64,000 bases of DNA, from positions 431,526 through 495,525 of the forward strand of contig JAFCMP010000019.1 in the NCBI GenBank assembly GCA_017506865.1. Direction: 5' to 3'. The notes beneath the pieces were generated by a model that saw only the letters and a program-made list of their open reading frames with translations, had not been told where the DNA came from and did no database searches. A program made the position numbers and the translations under genes. Positions 23,452 through 35,985 of this stretch are shown here, one piece after another (position 1 is the first letter of the stretch; every line of letters starts with the position of its first letter). Source of the DNA: Tribonema minus (Eukaryota > Sar > Xanthophyceae > Tribonematales > Tribonemataceae).

Positions 23452-23650
23452 AGCGCGGCGGCGGCGGCAGCGGCGGCAGCGGCAGCGGCGGCGGCGGCAG
23501 CGGCGGCGGCGGCGGCAGCGGCGGCGGCGGCAGCGGCGGCGGCGGCGGCAGCGGCGACGGCGGCAGCGGCGGCGGCAGCGGCGGCGGCGGCAGCTGCGGC
23601 GGCAGCGGCGGCGGCAGCAGCGGCGGCGGCAGCGGCGGCGGCGGCGGCGT
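23452..23650 (+). repeat. GGC/AGC trinucleotide tract (poly-Gly/Ser in exon 5')
   Basis: Second-unit counterpart of the tract at 21140. The exon continues in frame past it to [13 protein letters not shown] and the donor at 23752. Confidence 0.9.
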
Positions 23651-26600
23651 CATTCGCGGCGCTGACAAGATGGCGATGCCGCGCCCCGGCGCGCAGGTGC
23701 AGAGCACGGGGAGGACGTCGCCTGGGGCGCAGTTCCGCCCGGTGGTGAAACGTGAGTGCGTCCACGCACTTCAAGTAGTGTTTGAAGTTTGCTGCGGATG
23801 ATGTCTTCGCGGTGTGCAGTGCGCGCGTGACGTCCTGCAGCTGCACTCCGGGCTGGAAAGAGGGGAAAGGGGGGGGATGTAGTGCGTGGTGGCGGTGTGT
23901 GGGGGGGGGGGGGGAGGGGGCAGCGGCCAGTGCTGTGGGTGGCTTGTCCGCAGGCACACTGTGTGCAATGCAGTCGGCACTGGGCGCAGCATTGTGCACG
24001 CTTATGCAGGAAGATCCGGCGCTGCGGCGCGGCTCTGTCACCTTGTGCTCTGTGCCATGTGATCACGCGTCAGCATTGCCAGGAGGTAACAACAGACCCT
24101 TCGGCAGTCAGCATAAAAACTTTACGGGTTGAGCCCCCATGTGCCGCCGCGGCAGTGCGCAACGCGCGCACCGCCACGTACTCCTGCACCCTCAAAACGG
24201 CTGGATGCCATCTAGTCGCGCACCGACCATCCAGCAGTTTTGGCTGCCCCTGACATGACCGCTAAACAGTTGAAGGCAGAACACTGCAGGGCGACGTACA
24301 GGAGGAGGGGCGGGCTGACCGCAGCTCCCTTCCGATGAGTGCTGCTGACATGCCTGCAAGCGATCACCAGTGCTCAGCATGGGCTCCTATGACCCCACGT
24401 CAGCCGTTTGCTCATGCGCGTCGCATGCCACGCGCGACCGTCGCCTGCTGTGCTCCGCCGAGCTCCGCTTGCTGAGCGCTGCTGCTGGCGTCTCACGCGA
24501 CCTCTGCGCGCAACGATTTTGTTACGCACGCGCAACTGCCGTAACTGCCGCCGCAGTGACGTCCGACGGACGCATCCCGCACGCCATCCCCATGGTCAAC
24601 GACGCCGGCGAGCGGGTGGTCGAGGAGCCCGCCGAGTTCGACTACGCCATCAGCTACGTGACGACCATCAAGAAGCGCTATGCGACGGAGCCGCAGGTGT
24701 ACCAGGACTTCCTGGAGATCCTGCGCACATACCAGCAGAAGGAGCGCGCCATCGAGGACGTGCTGGAGCAGGTGCGTCACTCGTCGCTTGCTGCAGTTGA
24801 AGTTGAAGTTATGCGCGCCGCGCGTCGGCTTGCGTCAGTTGAACTTGCAGCTGAAGGGTCTGAACGCGGCGTGCGACCGCCGCAATCATGCAGGAGCGCG
24901 CGTGGCGGTGCGGCGTGCACCATTCTGAGAGCATATCAATCGCTCCGCGGTGCTTATGCAAGCCCCTGCTTGTGCTCGCTCGAGCAATCCGGCATCGCGC
25001 TGAGCCATTCTCTCGCGCACCATAAAGGGCGGGCGCATTCCAGGCGCCGATCTCCTGACACGCTTCGAGTGTCTACAGCACGCGTCGTGTGATGCTCTGG
25101 AACGCACCACGCCATCCTCCTTCTCTCGCAAGTACTCATATGACCACGCATGACGTAAGTGTGGCACTCTGAAATGCACTGCACCAACCTCCCCCTCCTC
25201 CTGCAAGTACTCACACTTCACAGAAGTACATAGAAGTACGACAATGCGCCCCCCATGGCTTACCACCCCCCCCCCCCCCCTTACCTCCCCCCCTTGCCCC
25301 CCGCCCCTTCCTCCCCCTCCTACCCGCCCCCCCCCCCCCCAGGTCTCCTCCCTCTTTGCGGACCACCCCGACCTCCTGCGCGAGTTCACCTACTTCCTGC
25401 CGGACGAGGTTCAAGACCAGGCGCGCGAGCGCCTCGACCGCGCCGCGCTGGAGGCGGAGGAGCGCCACCGCCGCGCCGACAAGCAGCTGCAGAACCTGGG
25501 CATGGGGTTCAAAGGCGGCGGTGGCGGCAGCGGCGAGGGCCGCGGCAGCGACGGCCCGCGCAGCAAGCCCAAGGCGAAGCGCAGGAAGGTCGACAAGGAC
25601 GGCGGCCGCGGCGGTGGCGGCGACGACGGCCGCGATCGCTCCGCGTCGCCTGCGCCGGACAGGTGAGGCTGCAGCTGCCGCGATCGCTCTGCGTCGCAGT
25701 GCGACAGTGCGGCTGCGACAGCGCTCTGCGCTGCAGTGCGACAGGTGCGGCTGCGGCAGCGTCGGCTGCAGTGGCGGCAGCGGCAGCGTCAGCAGCGGCG
25801 GTGGCGGCAGCGGCGGTGTCACTGGCGGCGGCGTCACTGGCGGCGGCGGTGTCACTGGCGGCGGTGGCGGCTGCGGCGGCTGCGGCGGCGCGCAGTGCCT
25901 AGGGGGGCCTGGATAGTGAAGAGCGGTTGTGGTGGTGATGTGCAGATGCGCTTTGTTGTGAGAGCGTGCACATTGTGCAAGGTCTGCATATGACGTCTTG
26001 TGCGTTGTCGAGGAGTTAGATTGGGGTTAGGGTTAGGTGCAGGGTTCACCCTAACCTGCTTGTCAGCAATCGGTGATGCCAGCGCTCAGCGCTGGCAGTT
26101 TCGCAGCCGAGCTCTCGCGACCCTGCCCATGACATCGTTCATTTCATTACAGCGCCCATCACTCAGCATCGACTCGCCAGCTGTCGCCACCGCACTGACT
26201 GACATTTTACCCCCCCCCCCCCCCCCCCCCATGCCGTTGCCGCACAGACACGAGCAGCGGCGCGGCAGCGGCATCCCCGGGCCGTCCGGTCGCAAGGGCG
26301 ACAAGGGCGCGCGCGGGGGCACAGCGCCGGCGCCGTCGCAGAAGGCTCCGCGGAACAGCGCTGGCGGCGGGGGCGGCGCGCACGCGCCGCCCGCGCCGCG
26401 CCCCGACCCCGAGCGCCCGTTCTTCGAGTTGGTGCGCGAGACGCTCATGGCGTCGGGCGGGCGCGAGGCGTGGGCGGAGTTCCTCAAGTGCATGGACATG
26501 TACACCGCGGAGATCTTCACGCGGCGCGAGATGCTGCAGCTCGTCGCCGACCTCTTCGGGCCGCACCAGGAGCTGTTTGCGGACTTCAGGCAGCTCGTCG

Positions 26601-29579
26601 AGGGCGGTGGCATCGCAGCGCTCAGCGGCGGCGGCGGCGGCGGCGGCGCGGACGGCGGCAGCGGCGGCGGCGGCGGCGGCGCGGACGGCGGCGGCGGCGG
26701 CGGCGCGGACGGCGGCAGCGGCGGCGACGGCGGCAGCGGCGGCGGCTGCGCCGCCGCGATTGACGTGTGGTACAGCAGGCCGCTCTCGGAGATGGATTTC
26801 AGCCAGTGCCGCAAGTGCACGCCGAGCTACTGCGAGCTGCCCAAGGTGAGGCGACGGCAGCGCTCCGCTTCAGCGCAGTCGCTCACCCTAACCCTAACTT
26901 TAATGCAAATCTCAACTTTCAGGACGCGCAGAGCGCTGTTGCCCTGATGCTGACCACCACGATATGCGGAGCACGCCTCTGACATCTGATGGGACTTCTA
27001 TGCGCAGCGCGCTGTTGTTTGGTGGTTTCTGTTGATGAGCGCTGCTGTGTGTCGCGCATGGCAGTCACTGCTCGCGCACGTCTCATCCGCTCTGCTGAAG
27101 TACGGGAGGCTGCGGTGTCAGCGCATTGGTCACTGCTGGCATCGCTGGTGCTGGTGATTATGGGTATGTATGCGCTCAGGCCTCATCTTGACACTCTCCT
27201 CACAACCCCATTCACGCAGCTCTCAGGGCGATACGCACAGTTGCAGCACTGCTGGAGTTCAAGTGTGACTTTGCAAAGTGCAAGAACGGAAACCTTGAAT
27301 GCGCATGCATGCAGGGCGCATCAGCAGGTCGGGCAGGTGCCGTAGGGAAGAATGTGCCGCTCCCCTTGTTGCAGCACTCACTAGACGTCACCCCCATAAT
27401 ATAAATTTGAAGTTAACGCTGCGGACACCAATGGTACACTTCCAAGTATGAAGCTCAACTGTTCAAGTAGGCGTCGCGCCCCCCCCCCCAGCGGCGAAAC
27501 AAAAAACCTCGGTTTCCCTTGTTACAGCACTCACTCTGCGTCACCCATGCAATTAGAAGTTGAAGTTGACGCTGCGCACGGCTCACTCACTTCCGCCTGT
27601 GCATCCTGCCCCCCCCCGTGAGCAGGACTAACGGCGCCCGTCGTGCAGCGAGCGCAGCCACATGGAGGCTTCTGTGCTCAACGACACGTGGGTCAGCGTC
27701 CCCGTCGGCAGCGAGGACAGCTCCAAGTACGTGTGGGCGCGGCTGCACCTGCGTGAGCGCGCATGCTGTCCGTGTGGTGCCGTGCCTGTACAAGCACGCA
27801 CGACGCGTGTCACACAGCATGAGGATTAGAATTAGGACGCAGGGTTAGGGTTAGGGTCAGGTCTGCCGCCGAGCAGTGCAGTTGTCATTGCATCGCGGCG
27901 ATACCTGCGTTTGCGTGGCGCCCATGTATGGGGACCGTGGTGCCATGCCCGCAGCGTGCAAGACGCGAGTCGCACGGCACTGCTTGTCCGCTGCCGGCAG
28001 CTTGGCTGCCGAGCTACGCAGTCGAAGGTGCGTTGCGGCAACGTGCTCATGGAGTTGCGGGGAGCTGAGGGCGCTTGCAGCCTTTGCTGCGACGCTTATC
28101 AGCACGCTTGAAACGGAGAAGCAGCGATCAACAGCATAGGCCATGCGCACCGCGAAACATGTTCTGAAGTGCATGTGTGAACTCAGCTGCAGTCCCACGC
28201 GTGCAGTGCAGCGCCGTGGCTTCGCATATGTGCATACATACATGCCCACTGTGCACCGCAGCAGAGACTGTGCCGTGCTGAACTTCCTCCCTCCCTCCCC
28301 CTCCCTGCGCTCTTTGCCCCTCCCCCCCCCCCCCCCCCCCTCTCCCCCCCAAACAGCTTCACGCAGATGCGCAGAAACAAGTAATAGGTGGCGCTGTTCC
28401 GGTGTGAGGACGAGCGGTTTAAGATAGACATGGTCATCGAAAGCACCGCATCCACCGTCAAGCTGTTGGAGCCGCTGGCGGAGGAGGTGAGCGCTGCTTT
28501 TTCCTGACAACTTCAAATGTGAACTTAGATACCAACTTCAACTACTATCATTGTTGAAGTACCTGGATGCGGAATGTGTTGACGAATGGCCAGGAACATG
28601 AAGTGCTGCGCGTGTCTCCCAACGCTCCTGAAAACTTCAAACTTTTTGTTGAGAATTAACTTCAGGTTTGAACAAGTTCAAGGCTCGCCTTGCACGCAAA
28701 CAAGTGACCAGGGATATGGGGTTTGTGCATGTGGCTCCCAACGCTGATGCTCTGCGTGTGTACCATCCCGACGAAGCTCGGGGCACAGCAACTCGGGCCT
28801 CCACGACAAAACGGCGCAACCCTGCGGTGACGATCGGCTGATCAAACACCGCCGCACTGCCTCATTGGCTCTCGCAATGTTGCGCGTGCTCAGTGTGTGC
28901 ATCGGCCAGCACGGCACCACCGTGCACTACCAGTTCCAAATCACGCTGTCGTGTTGCATCGCGTCGCGCGTATACTGCGCTTTCCTATTGACTTCCGCAA
29001 TGCCTCATGCCGGGCACCGTTGCATTGGCTTGTCCACTTCAAGTTATCATCAAGCAGCTGAAGTGCACACGTCGATGCACAGCGCAGCACACCGCCGCAA
29101 GGTGCACCTCTAGCTCAGCACCGCATCTCGAGTTCGACACCATCCCACGAATGACGCACCGCCGATCACGCACCGCCGATCACACACGCTGTACCTGCGC
29201 ACTGCCTTCAACTCATCAAATGCAGCTGAATTGCACACAGCGATGCACGGGGCAGCACCGCCGCCACCATCACCTCTACTTCAACACCGCCCCGCGGTGA
29301 CGCACCAACGCACCGCCGACCACGCACGCTGCACTTGCATCTCGCAATGTCAATGTCTCATGCAGATCGAGCAGCTCGCGCAGCACGGCTCCAACGCGCA
29401 CTACAAGTTCAAGCTGGACAAGCACGCGCTGGGCGTCGTCGACCTCAACGCCATCACGCACATCTACGGCGACCGCGGCCCCGAGGTGCTGGAGCTGCTG
29501 CGCAAGAACCCGCCGGCGCCGTGCCGCTCATCCTTAAGCGCCTCAAGCAGAAGGTGAGCGGGCTGTGCTGTCGTGTACT

Positions 29580-29870
29580 CTTCAACTTGAAGTATGCACA
29601 CATTATGTATACACTTCAACTTGAAGTACGTACTTGACGTATATACTCGCACTTCAAGTTGAAACACATGTCGCACACGAAGTTGCTGGAGCTGCTCCGC
29701 AAGAACCCCGCCGGCGCCGTGCCGCTCATCCTCAAACGCCTCAAGCAGAAGGTGAGTGGGCGCGCTGTGAGATCAAATGCGGTGTAACCTCCAACTTGTA
29801 TTATGCACTTCAACTTGAAGTATACACTCAAACTTGAAGTTGAGCATACGCTTCGAATTGAAGTACATGT
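29580..29870. repeat. CTTCAAGTTGAAG palindromic motifs around exon 11'
   Basis: The introns on both sides of exon 11' contain repeated ACTTCAACTTGAAGT-type perfect short palindromes separated by TATAC or GTACAT. The matching introns of copy B (44160-44460) have the same. Confidence 0.75.
29683..29751 (+). repeat. Duplicated exon end (exon 11') of SIN3 copy A
   Basis: A 69-nt segment 130 bp downstream of exon 11 repeats the last 23 codons of that exon ([15 protein letters not shown] and onward to KRLKQK) and its GTGAGT donor. It is preceded by a usable AG. It is phase 0 at both ends, so it could be spliced in or used as an alternative. Unlike exon 11 of this copy it has no frameshift. Confidence 0.8.
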
Positions 29871-31849
29871 ACGAGGTTCTGGGAGCAGAAGGTAAGCGCG
29901 TCCGTGCATTTGTGTGTGTGTTTGTTGTAAACAGAGGACGTGCACGCACGCGTGTGTTTATTTGGGCATCATATGCATATGGCGAGCGCTCTCGTGTGCA
30001 CATCTACATCTGACGTGCAGGAATAAACAAGTGTGCGTGTCGAGCCCTAGCTCCTGTCCTAACTGTGGCTGTTCACTCGCATGTAGCTGCAGTGTCGTCT
30101 CATGAACCAGAGCCTGAGCACGCAGCACCATCCCTGCGGTGTTTGTTGGGCTGCAAAACGCATGGGCGCGCGCGCAGCGCCCATCATGTGCACGGTCATT
30201 CGCAGCCACGTTGTGCCTCACCCACGCCGATTCGGCGGATGAAGCGGTTACATAGTAACTGCCCCCCGTCCACCCACATCCCCCCTCCTGCCCCCCCCCC
30301 CCCCCGCCCCCCCCGCACCCCCCCCCCCCAGGACACGGAGTGGCGCCAGAACCGCTCCAGCCTCGACCGCCAGTGGCGCGACCTCCTGGAGCGCACGTAT
30401 CACAAGGCGCTGGACCGGCGCTCCTTCTACTTCAAGTCCACGGACCGCCGCGCGTACGGCCACAGGGTGCTGCTGGCGGAGATCCACAACCTCGCGGCAG
30501 CGCGCACCGCAGAGGACGAGGGCGCCGCTGATGACGGTGAGAATAGAAGTATATACCTCCAGTATATCAAATGCTTGAAGTACATAAATTACTTCAAGTA
30601 TAATTGCTTGAGGTACATAGAATACTTGAAAGAACAACCAATAGCCTCTCCTATGTATATGAGGCAACCCAGAATGTTGCATAGAGATGCCTTGTGTTCT
30701 GAGGATGCTCAACATGCACCCTCCATAATCTCATGCCCCCCCCCCCCCCCGTTTGTCAGCGGAGAATAAAGGTTTGCACACATCATACATGAATGTATAC
30801 CTAGCCCTGACGCTCACCCCAAAGTAGTTATGTTCGTTAGAGTGTACAGCCGCCGCGCGCGCCGCGGAGCGGGAGGGCGTCGCCCAGGCCCGTGAGAATG
30901 ACGACGTGCATACATGAACATGTTCTTCGAAGCACTTCTGTTTGTCACAGTATATAGACCGTTCGCCATGATGCTATCGTTGTTGCTTCGTCAGGGCTTC
31001 AGTTCGGAATGGACACGCGGACACCGGCGCCAAATGAGGGCGCAGGCCCGCAGAGGGCGTCGTCGGTGCGTCCGCTTTATTCTCAGGTATGTACCCAGGC
31101 TGCTGGAATGTGGTGGGTATATGCATACCTCCTAGGTGGCCTGCATGGGTCTTGTGCCAGCGCTCCGCAGTGCCCCACTGTGGGGCACGGGGTTCAACGC
31201 TGCGGAGCACTGCCGCTCTCCGCTGAGCACTGCTCATGAGGCGCGCGCCACCCGCAGCTGCTGGAGTCCAATGCGCGCGCATCATGAGGGTTACAGTTAG
31301 GGCGGCAGCGCTCTCGTGGACCTCAAGTCGCGTTGCCCGCGTTTTCGACTCGCTTGGCCTGAAACCCAGCGCACGCGCACACCTGCCTGCATGACCGCAG
31401 CGCAGCGCCATGCACGTTCCCTGTATGCCTTGTGACCCCCCCCCCCCTCACCCATCAAACTGTTATACTTCGAAGTACGAGAAAATCAAGGATTCTCTAT
31501 AGAGACGCTTCATATTCTGAGGATGTTCAGTATGAACCCTCCATGTTCTCACGCGGCTCCCCCCCCCTTCCTCCCTCTTTTTCCGCAGGCGACGACAAGG
31601 CGGGCGGCACCGCCTCCGCAGCAGCGCTCGGCGCGCCGCACTTCATGGCGCCGCACATGGAGCTCGCGTACGCGCCGCGCGACGTGCAGCGCGACGCGCA
31701 CTTTGCGCTGCTGCGCGCCGTCGAGGCGGGCTCGTACGCCGCCAGCGACCGCGACCGCATGCGCCGCATCTGCGTCGACGCGCTGCCGGACCTCTTTGGC
31801 TGGGGCGCCGCGTGGCTCGCCGCGGGCGCGCCGCCGCCGCCGCCAACGG

Positions 31850-32350
31850 CAGCGGACGACGCCGGGTGCGTGCGCCCTGACCCTAACCCTAGTTGTGAAT
31901 CTGTGCGGCGGTGGCCGTGGTTTTTGCGTGTGCCGCCGCCGCCGCCTACGGCAGCGGACGACGCCGGGTGCGTGCGCCCTGACCCTAACCCTAGTTGTGA
32001 ATCTGTGCGGCGGTGGCCGTGGTTTTTGCGTGTGCCGCCGCCGCTGCCGACGGCAGCGGACGACGCCGGGTGCGTGCGCCCTGACCCTAACCCTAAACTT
32101 GGATTCTGCGCGGCGGTGGCCGTGGTTTTTTCGTGTGCCGCCGCCGCCGCCGACGGCAGCGGACGACGCCGGGCGCGTGCGCCCTGACCCTAACCCTAGT
32201 TGTGAATCTGTGCGGCGGTGGCCGTGGTTTTTGCGTGTGCCGCCGCCGCCCCCGACGGCAGCGGACCACGCCGGGTGCGTGCGCCCTGACCCTGACCCTA
32301 AACTTGGATTCTGCGCGGCGGTGGCCTGGGTTTTGCTTGTGTAACCCTGA
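31850..32350 (+). repeat. 102 bp minisatellite, five units, in SIN3 copy A intron 13
   Basis: Units begin GCAGCGGACGACGCCGG at about 31850, 31951, 32053, 32156 and 32258. Each contains the last bases of exon 13, its GTGCGTGC donor, a CCCTAACCCTA pair and GTGCGGCGGTGGCCGTGG. The period equals 34 codons, and four units stay open in the exon frame. Copy B has only about two to three units (42585-42750). Confidence 0.9.
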
Positions 32351-34550
32351 CCCTAACCTTAAATGTGGATCTGTGTGGCGGCAGCGGGGACGGCCGCGGT
32401 TTTTGAGTGTGCATGTTGGAAATGGTAATCTGTTGACGGAACGGGGGGCGCCTGGCTGCTGCATGCGCAGCACGCGCGGGCGCCGTGTTGCCTGGCTATT
32501 GCACACTTCAGCGCGCGCTGCGCTGCGGCACTGCGCCGTACGTCGAGGCGCTTCTTCATGTCTGGAGTACGATGAGATGCGCTACCGTTGTGCGGAGCAC
32601 GCCGACAACAGCGTTCATCGAGGGCACTCCATCAAACCTGCCATGCACTCCCTGGCATTCATGATGCTGTCAGCGAGACGCTCAAAACCCCCCTCCCCCT
32701 CCCCGCCCCCTTAAGCCCCTTCCCCTCCCGCCCGCCGCAGCGTGCGCGCCGCGCTGACGCTCCACTGCACCCTGTCTTGGCGGTCGTCGACGGGAGTTTG
32801 TTGGACCTGCATGCAGACTCTAGCGTTCATGATGCTATCAGCGAGACACTCACCCCCCCTCCCTCCCCGCCCCCTTAACCCCTCACCTCCCCGCCCCCCC
32901 CCCCCCGCAGCGCGCGCGCCGCGCAGACGCGATACCGCGCCGGCTGCCCCGTCTTCACGGCGTTCGGCGAGGGCAAGGTGGTAGACGCGCGCAGCGACGG
33001 CACGCACGGCGTGGAGAGCTCCCCGGCTGCGGCGTCATAGCCATCGGCCCTGCGCATATCTTCCGCATACTGCACGAGGGCCCCGGCGCTTACGCCAACC
33101 CGCGCTTCGAGGACAGTGAGTTCTTGGACAGCGGCGCGGGGGAGGGGGGGGGCGAGGGGGGGGGGGAGGCGGGGGTGATGGTGCCGCTGAGCGAGTCGCT
33201 GCTGCTGGCGACGCAGGAGCTGTACCTGCTGCTGCGTGTGCACTGGATGGTCGCCGACAGGTGAGCGCGTGCGCGTGCTACACCTGATTTTGAGCGTGCG
33301 CGCGTAGAATGCATGCCAGTCTCGATAACCTTCAGATGTGGAATGTTACACTTTGAAGTACCTCAGAAGTAGTTGTAGATATATACACACACGTACATTG
33401 ACGTATACGTCAAGCTGGAATCGCTACAGCATGGCTGTGGCCGTGGCGTGATCTCCGCAAGGCGCTGCTGCCGGCAGCGCGGCGGGCGCGCGGGCGCTGG
33501 TATAGTCACAGAATAGTGCTTGTTGCGCATGCCGCCGTTCGCTTTGGGAATGGCAGACGGTGGCGCCTGCTGCTGCATCACCGCTGCTGGCGACGCCGCG
33601 CGCGTGCCCCCCGCAGCTGCGCCTATGCGCTGCGGGCAATGGTGTCGAAGTGTACGCAAGCCCCTTCCGGCGCAGCACAAAGCAATGATGCTGTTGTAAG
33701 CGCCCAGCTGATGCTCAGCATATGGGCTTGCGCCACCGTCTGCCCCAAAGCCAGTCTGAGCCCCAGCCCGCCCCATGCTCGCTTGTGTGCGAGGAACAAT
33801 GCCTGCGGAGTCGCAGGACCTACGCCGCAGAGCGCTGCCACAACGAGTACAAAGCAGCGGCATACTGCTGCTGGCCGTGAGTCATTCTCTGTCGCACACT
33901 GGAATGGAGAGGTCTATGCGTTGAGCCATGCGGTGCATGAGGCGCAATGCAGCGCTGCCCAAGACTCGATTACTCGACTCCAGGAGGTAACCTGACTCGC
34001 GAGCCACCAGATCGCGCAGATGCAGAGCTGCCTCGGGCTCCACTGCTCGACCACAGGAGGTACGCTGGTTTGCGAGTCACGATTCGCACCAGCCAGAAAG
34101 AGTGTCATCTGGTGCCGTGCCGCGCGCCGCAGCACAGCTTGCCAATCCACGCACCTTGCTGCCACATCAAACACGGCACACCTACACAAACAGCATTTCT
34201 CATGCGTACAGTAGCCCTAACGCCGCCGCTGCGCGCGCGGCGCTCCGCGCAACCCAGGATGGCCGCGGCGCGGCAGTTCTGTGAGGCCGCCGCGCTGCGC
34301 CGCGTGCGCGCGCGCCGGCACCCCATGAAGGCCGCCGGCGACGCGGCGCCGCCGGCGGACGCCGCCGCGGACGCTGCCGCCGACGACGCCGCGCTCGCGC
34401 AGTCGCTGGGGCTGCGCGCCTCCGCGCTCCCCGCGGAGGGCCTCTGCAGCTACCCCGGCTTCCTCGCAGTGCTGCACACGGCGCTGGGGACGGAGACAGA
34501 GGAGCGCGGCGGCGGTGCGGCGGCGGCGGCAGCGGCTGCGGGCGGCGGCG

Positions 34551-34582
<32 letters not shown>

Positions 34583-34774
34583 GGCGGCGGCGGCGACGCG
34601 CTCAAGTTTGTGGACTACGTGCAGGGGGTGCTTGGGAACGAGGCGTTTGCGCTGTTCTCGCTGGACAAGCAGGTGCAGACGCTCGCGCGGCAGCTGAAGG
34701 CGGTTGCGGACGACCCGATGTCGTCGCGGCTGCTGGAGCTCTGGCGCTACCAGCGCGCGCAGGTGAGCGCTGAC

Positions 34775-34809
34775 GCTGCTGCTGCCGCTGCTGCTGCTGC
34801 TGCTGCCGC

Positions 34810-34853
<44 letters not shown>

Positions 34854-34856
34854 TAA
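34775..34856 (+). repeat. (GCT)n microsatellite in intron 15 of SIN3 copy A
   Basis: GCTGCTGCC/GCT repeats begin 15 bases after the donor of exon 15. The counterpart in copy B is the CAG run at 40434-40501. Confidence 0.85.
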
Positions 34857-35985
34857 GTGTGCTGCGCGCTGCGTCGCCACCTTGTTGCCGGAGTCTTGCG
34901 CGTGTTCCCTGTGGCACTGTGTGGCGAGACTGCTATACTGGCGAGCTAGGACACAAGCCTCGCAAGATGAGCGGCGGCAAAGCGTGGCATCGCTGCGGCC
35001 ACATGTGCAGCGACCTGCACAATCTCATCCACGTGCGCGCATTGCGCTCCCGCGCCCGCAATCGGAGCGCTGCAACGCACGGAGCAGAGGCACGTTCAAG
35101 CGCTCCACTGGCCCCGTCCATCGGTGCCAGCAATGTGCCCCCCTCCCTGGAAATCACACGCAGCAGTTCAATTGAGATATGTCCGCAACTCCTTGGCTCA
35201 ACTTTGTCCACAACTCCCTGGCTTACACGCGCGCCGCCCCCCCCCCCCCCCCCGCCCCCCCCCCCCCCCCCCCGCGCCGCCCACAGGCCAAACCCGCCGG
35301 CGCGCTGCGCCTCTCGGCGTACCGCGCCAACGTCGGCCACTTCCTGCGCGGCCGCAGCGACAACGTGTACCGCCTGCAGTTCACGCGCGCCGCACCGCCG
35401 ACGCCGCCGCCGCCGCCCAGCGAGGCCGCCGCCGCCGCGGAGGCAGCGCTCGCGGTGGTGCACACGCCGGAGGCGGTGACGCGGCCGGGCGCGACGGCGG
35501 CGACGGCGGCGGCGGCGGCGGCAGCGGCGGCGGCGGCGGCGGCGCCGCGGCGCAAGCAGGACGAGAGCGGCGGGCGGCTGCTCATTGAGTTCATTGACGT
35601 GCTGGATAAGACGGGGCGCGTGGGGGACAAGAAGAGCGCTGCAGCGCGCGCGCAGGAGCGCACATCCGCGTCTGCGGCGCCCACTCCCGCCGCCAAGGCG
35701 GATGACACTGGTGCGTGCGCTGCCGCTAGTTGTGTTTTCGCTGAGGGGGGCGCACTTGTTTTTTTAGGTGTTTGTCGCTGATTGCGTGAAAACGCTCAGC
35801 TGTTTCGTGTCGAGCTTGCCACTTCGCTGTCTTCTTGTACCCTGTGACATAGCGTTCCAACACGCGAAGTCAACCGCTTCTGATGCATTTCTGCACGACA
35901 TCGCCATGAGCATACCCCCCTCCTTCCCCCCCACTGCACCCCCTCCTGCATCTGACACCCCCCGGCGGCGCGGCGGCGCAAACAG

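Larger units (their letters stand above)
18872..23650 (+). repeat. Internal tandem duplication in SIN3 copy A doubling the PAH1 exons
   Basis: Unit 1 (18872-21399) runs from intron 1 to the glycine tract of exon 5. Unit 2 (21400-about 23650) starts again with intron-1 sequence (ATCCCGCTCAGTGCAACCTG) and ends in the same kind of tract. The junction lies inside the GGC repeat. Both units keep PAH1 exons 2-4 with the same lengths, except that exon 4' is 18 nt longer through extra glycine codons. Copy B has a single unit. Confidence 0.9.
18358..35960 (+). repeat. Left arm of the SIN3 inverted duplication
   Basis: Matches the reverse complement of 39390-52720 in exon order, intron order and promoter. 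It is longer than the right arm mainly because of a 2.5 kb internal tandem duplication (18872-23650), an expanded 102 bp minisatellite (31850-32350) and an enlarged intron 12. Confidence 0.9.

Noticed and set aside
22778..23707. 309-codon minus-strand ORF
   Set aside because: It covers introns and exons of SIN3 copy A in antisense and is mostly Pro/Ala low complexity.
31850..32350. CRISPR-like regular repeats
   Set aside because: Units are contiguous 102 bp copies without unique spacers in a eukaryotic intron, so this is a minisatellite.
33947..35479. 510-codon plus-strand ORF as an independent gene
   Set aside because: Only its middle (34258-34762) is SIN3 exon 15. The rest reads through flanking introns by chance.
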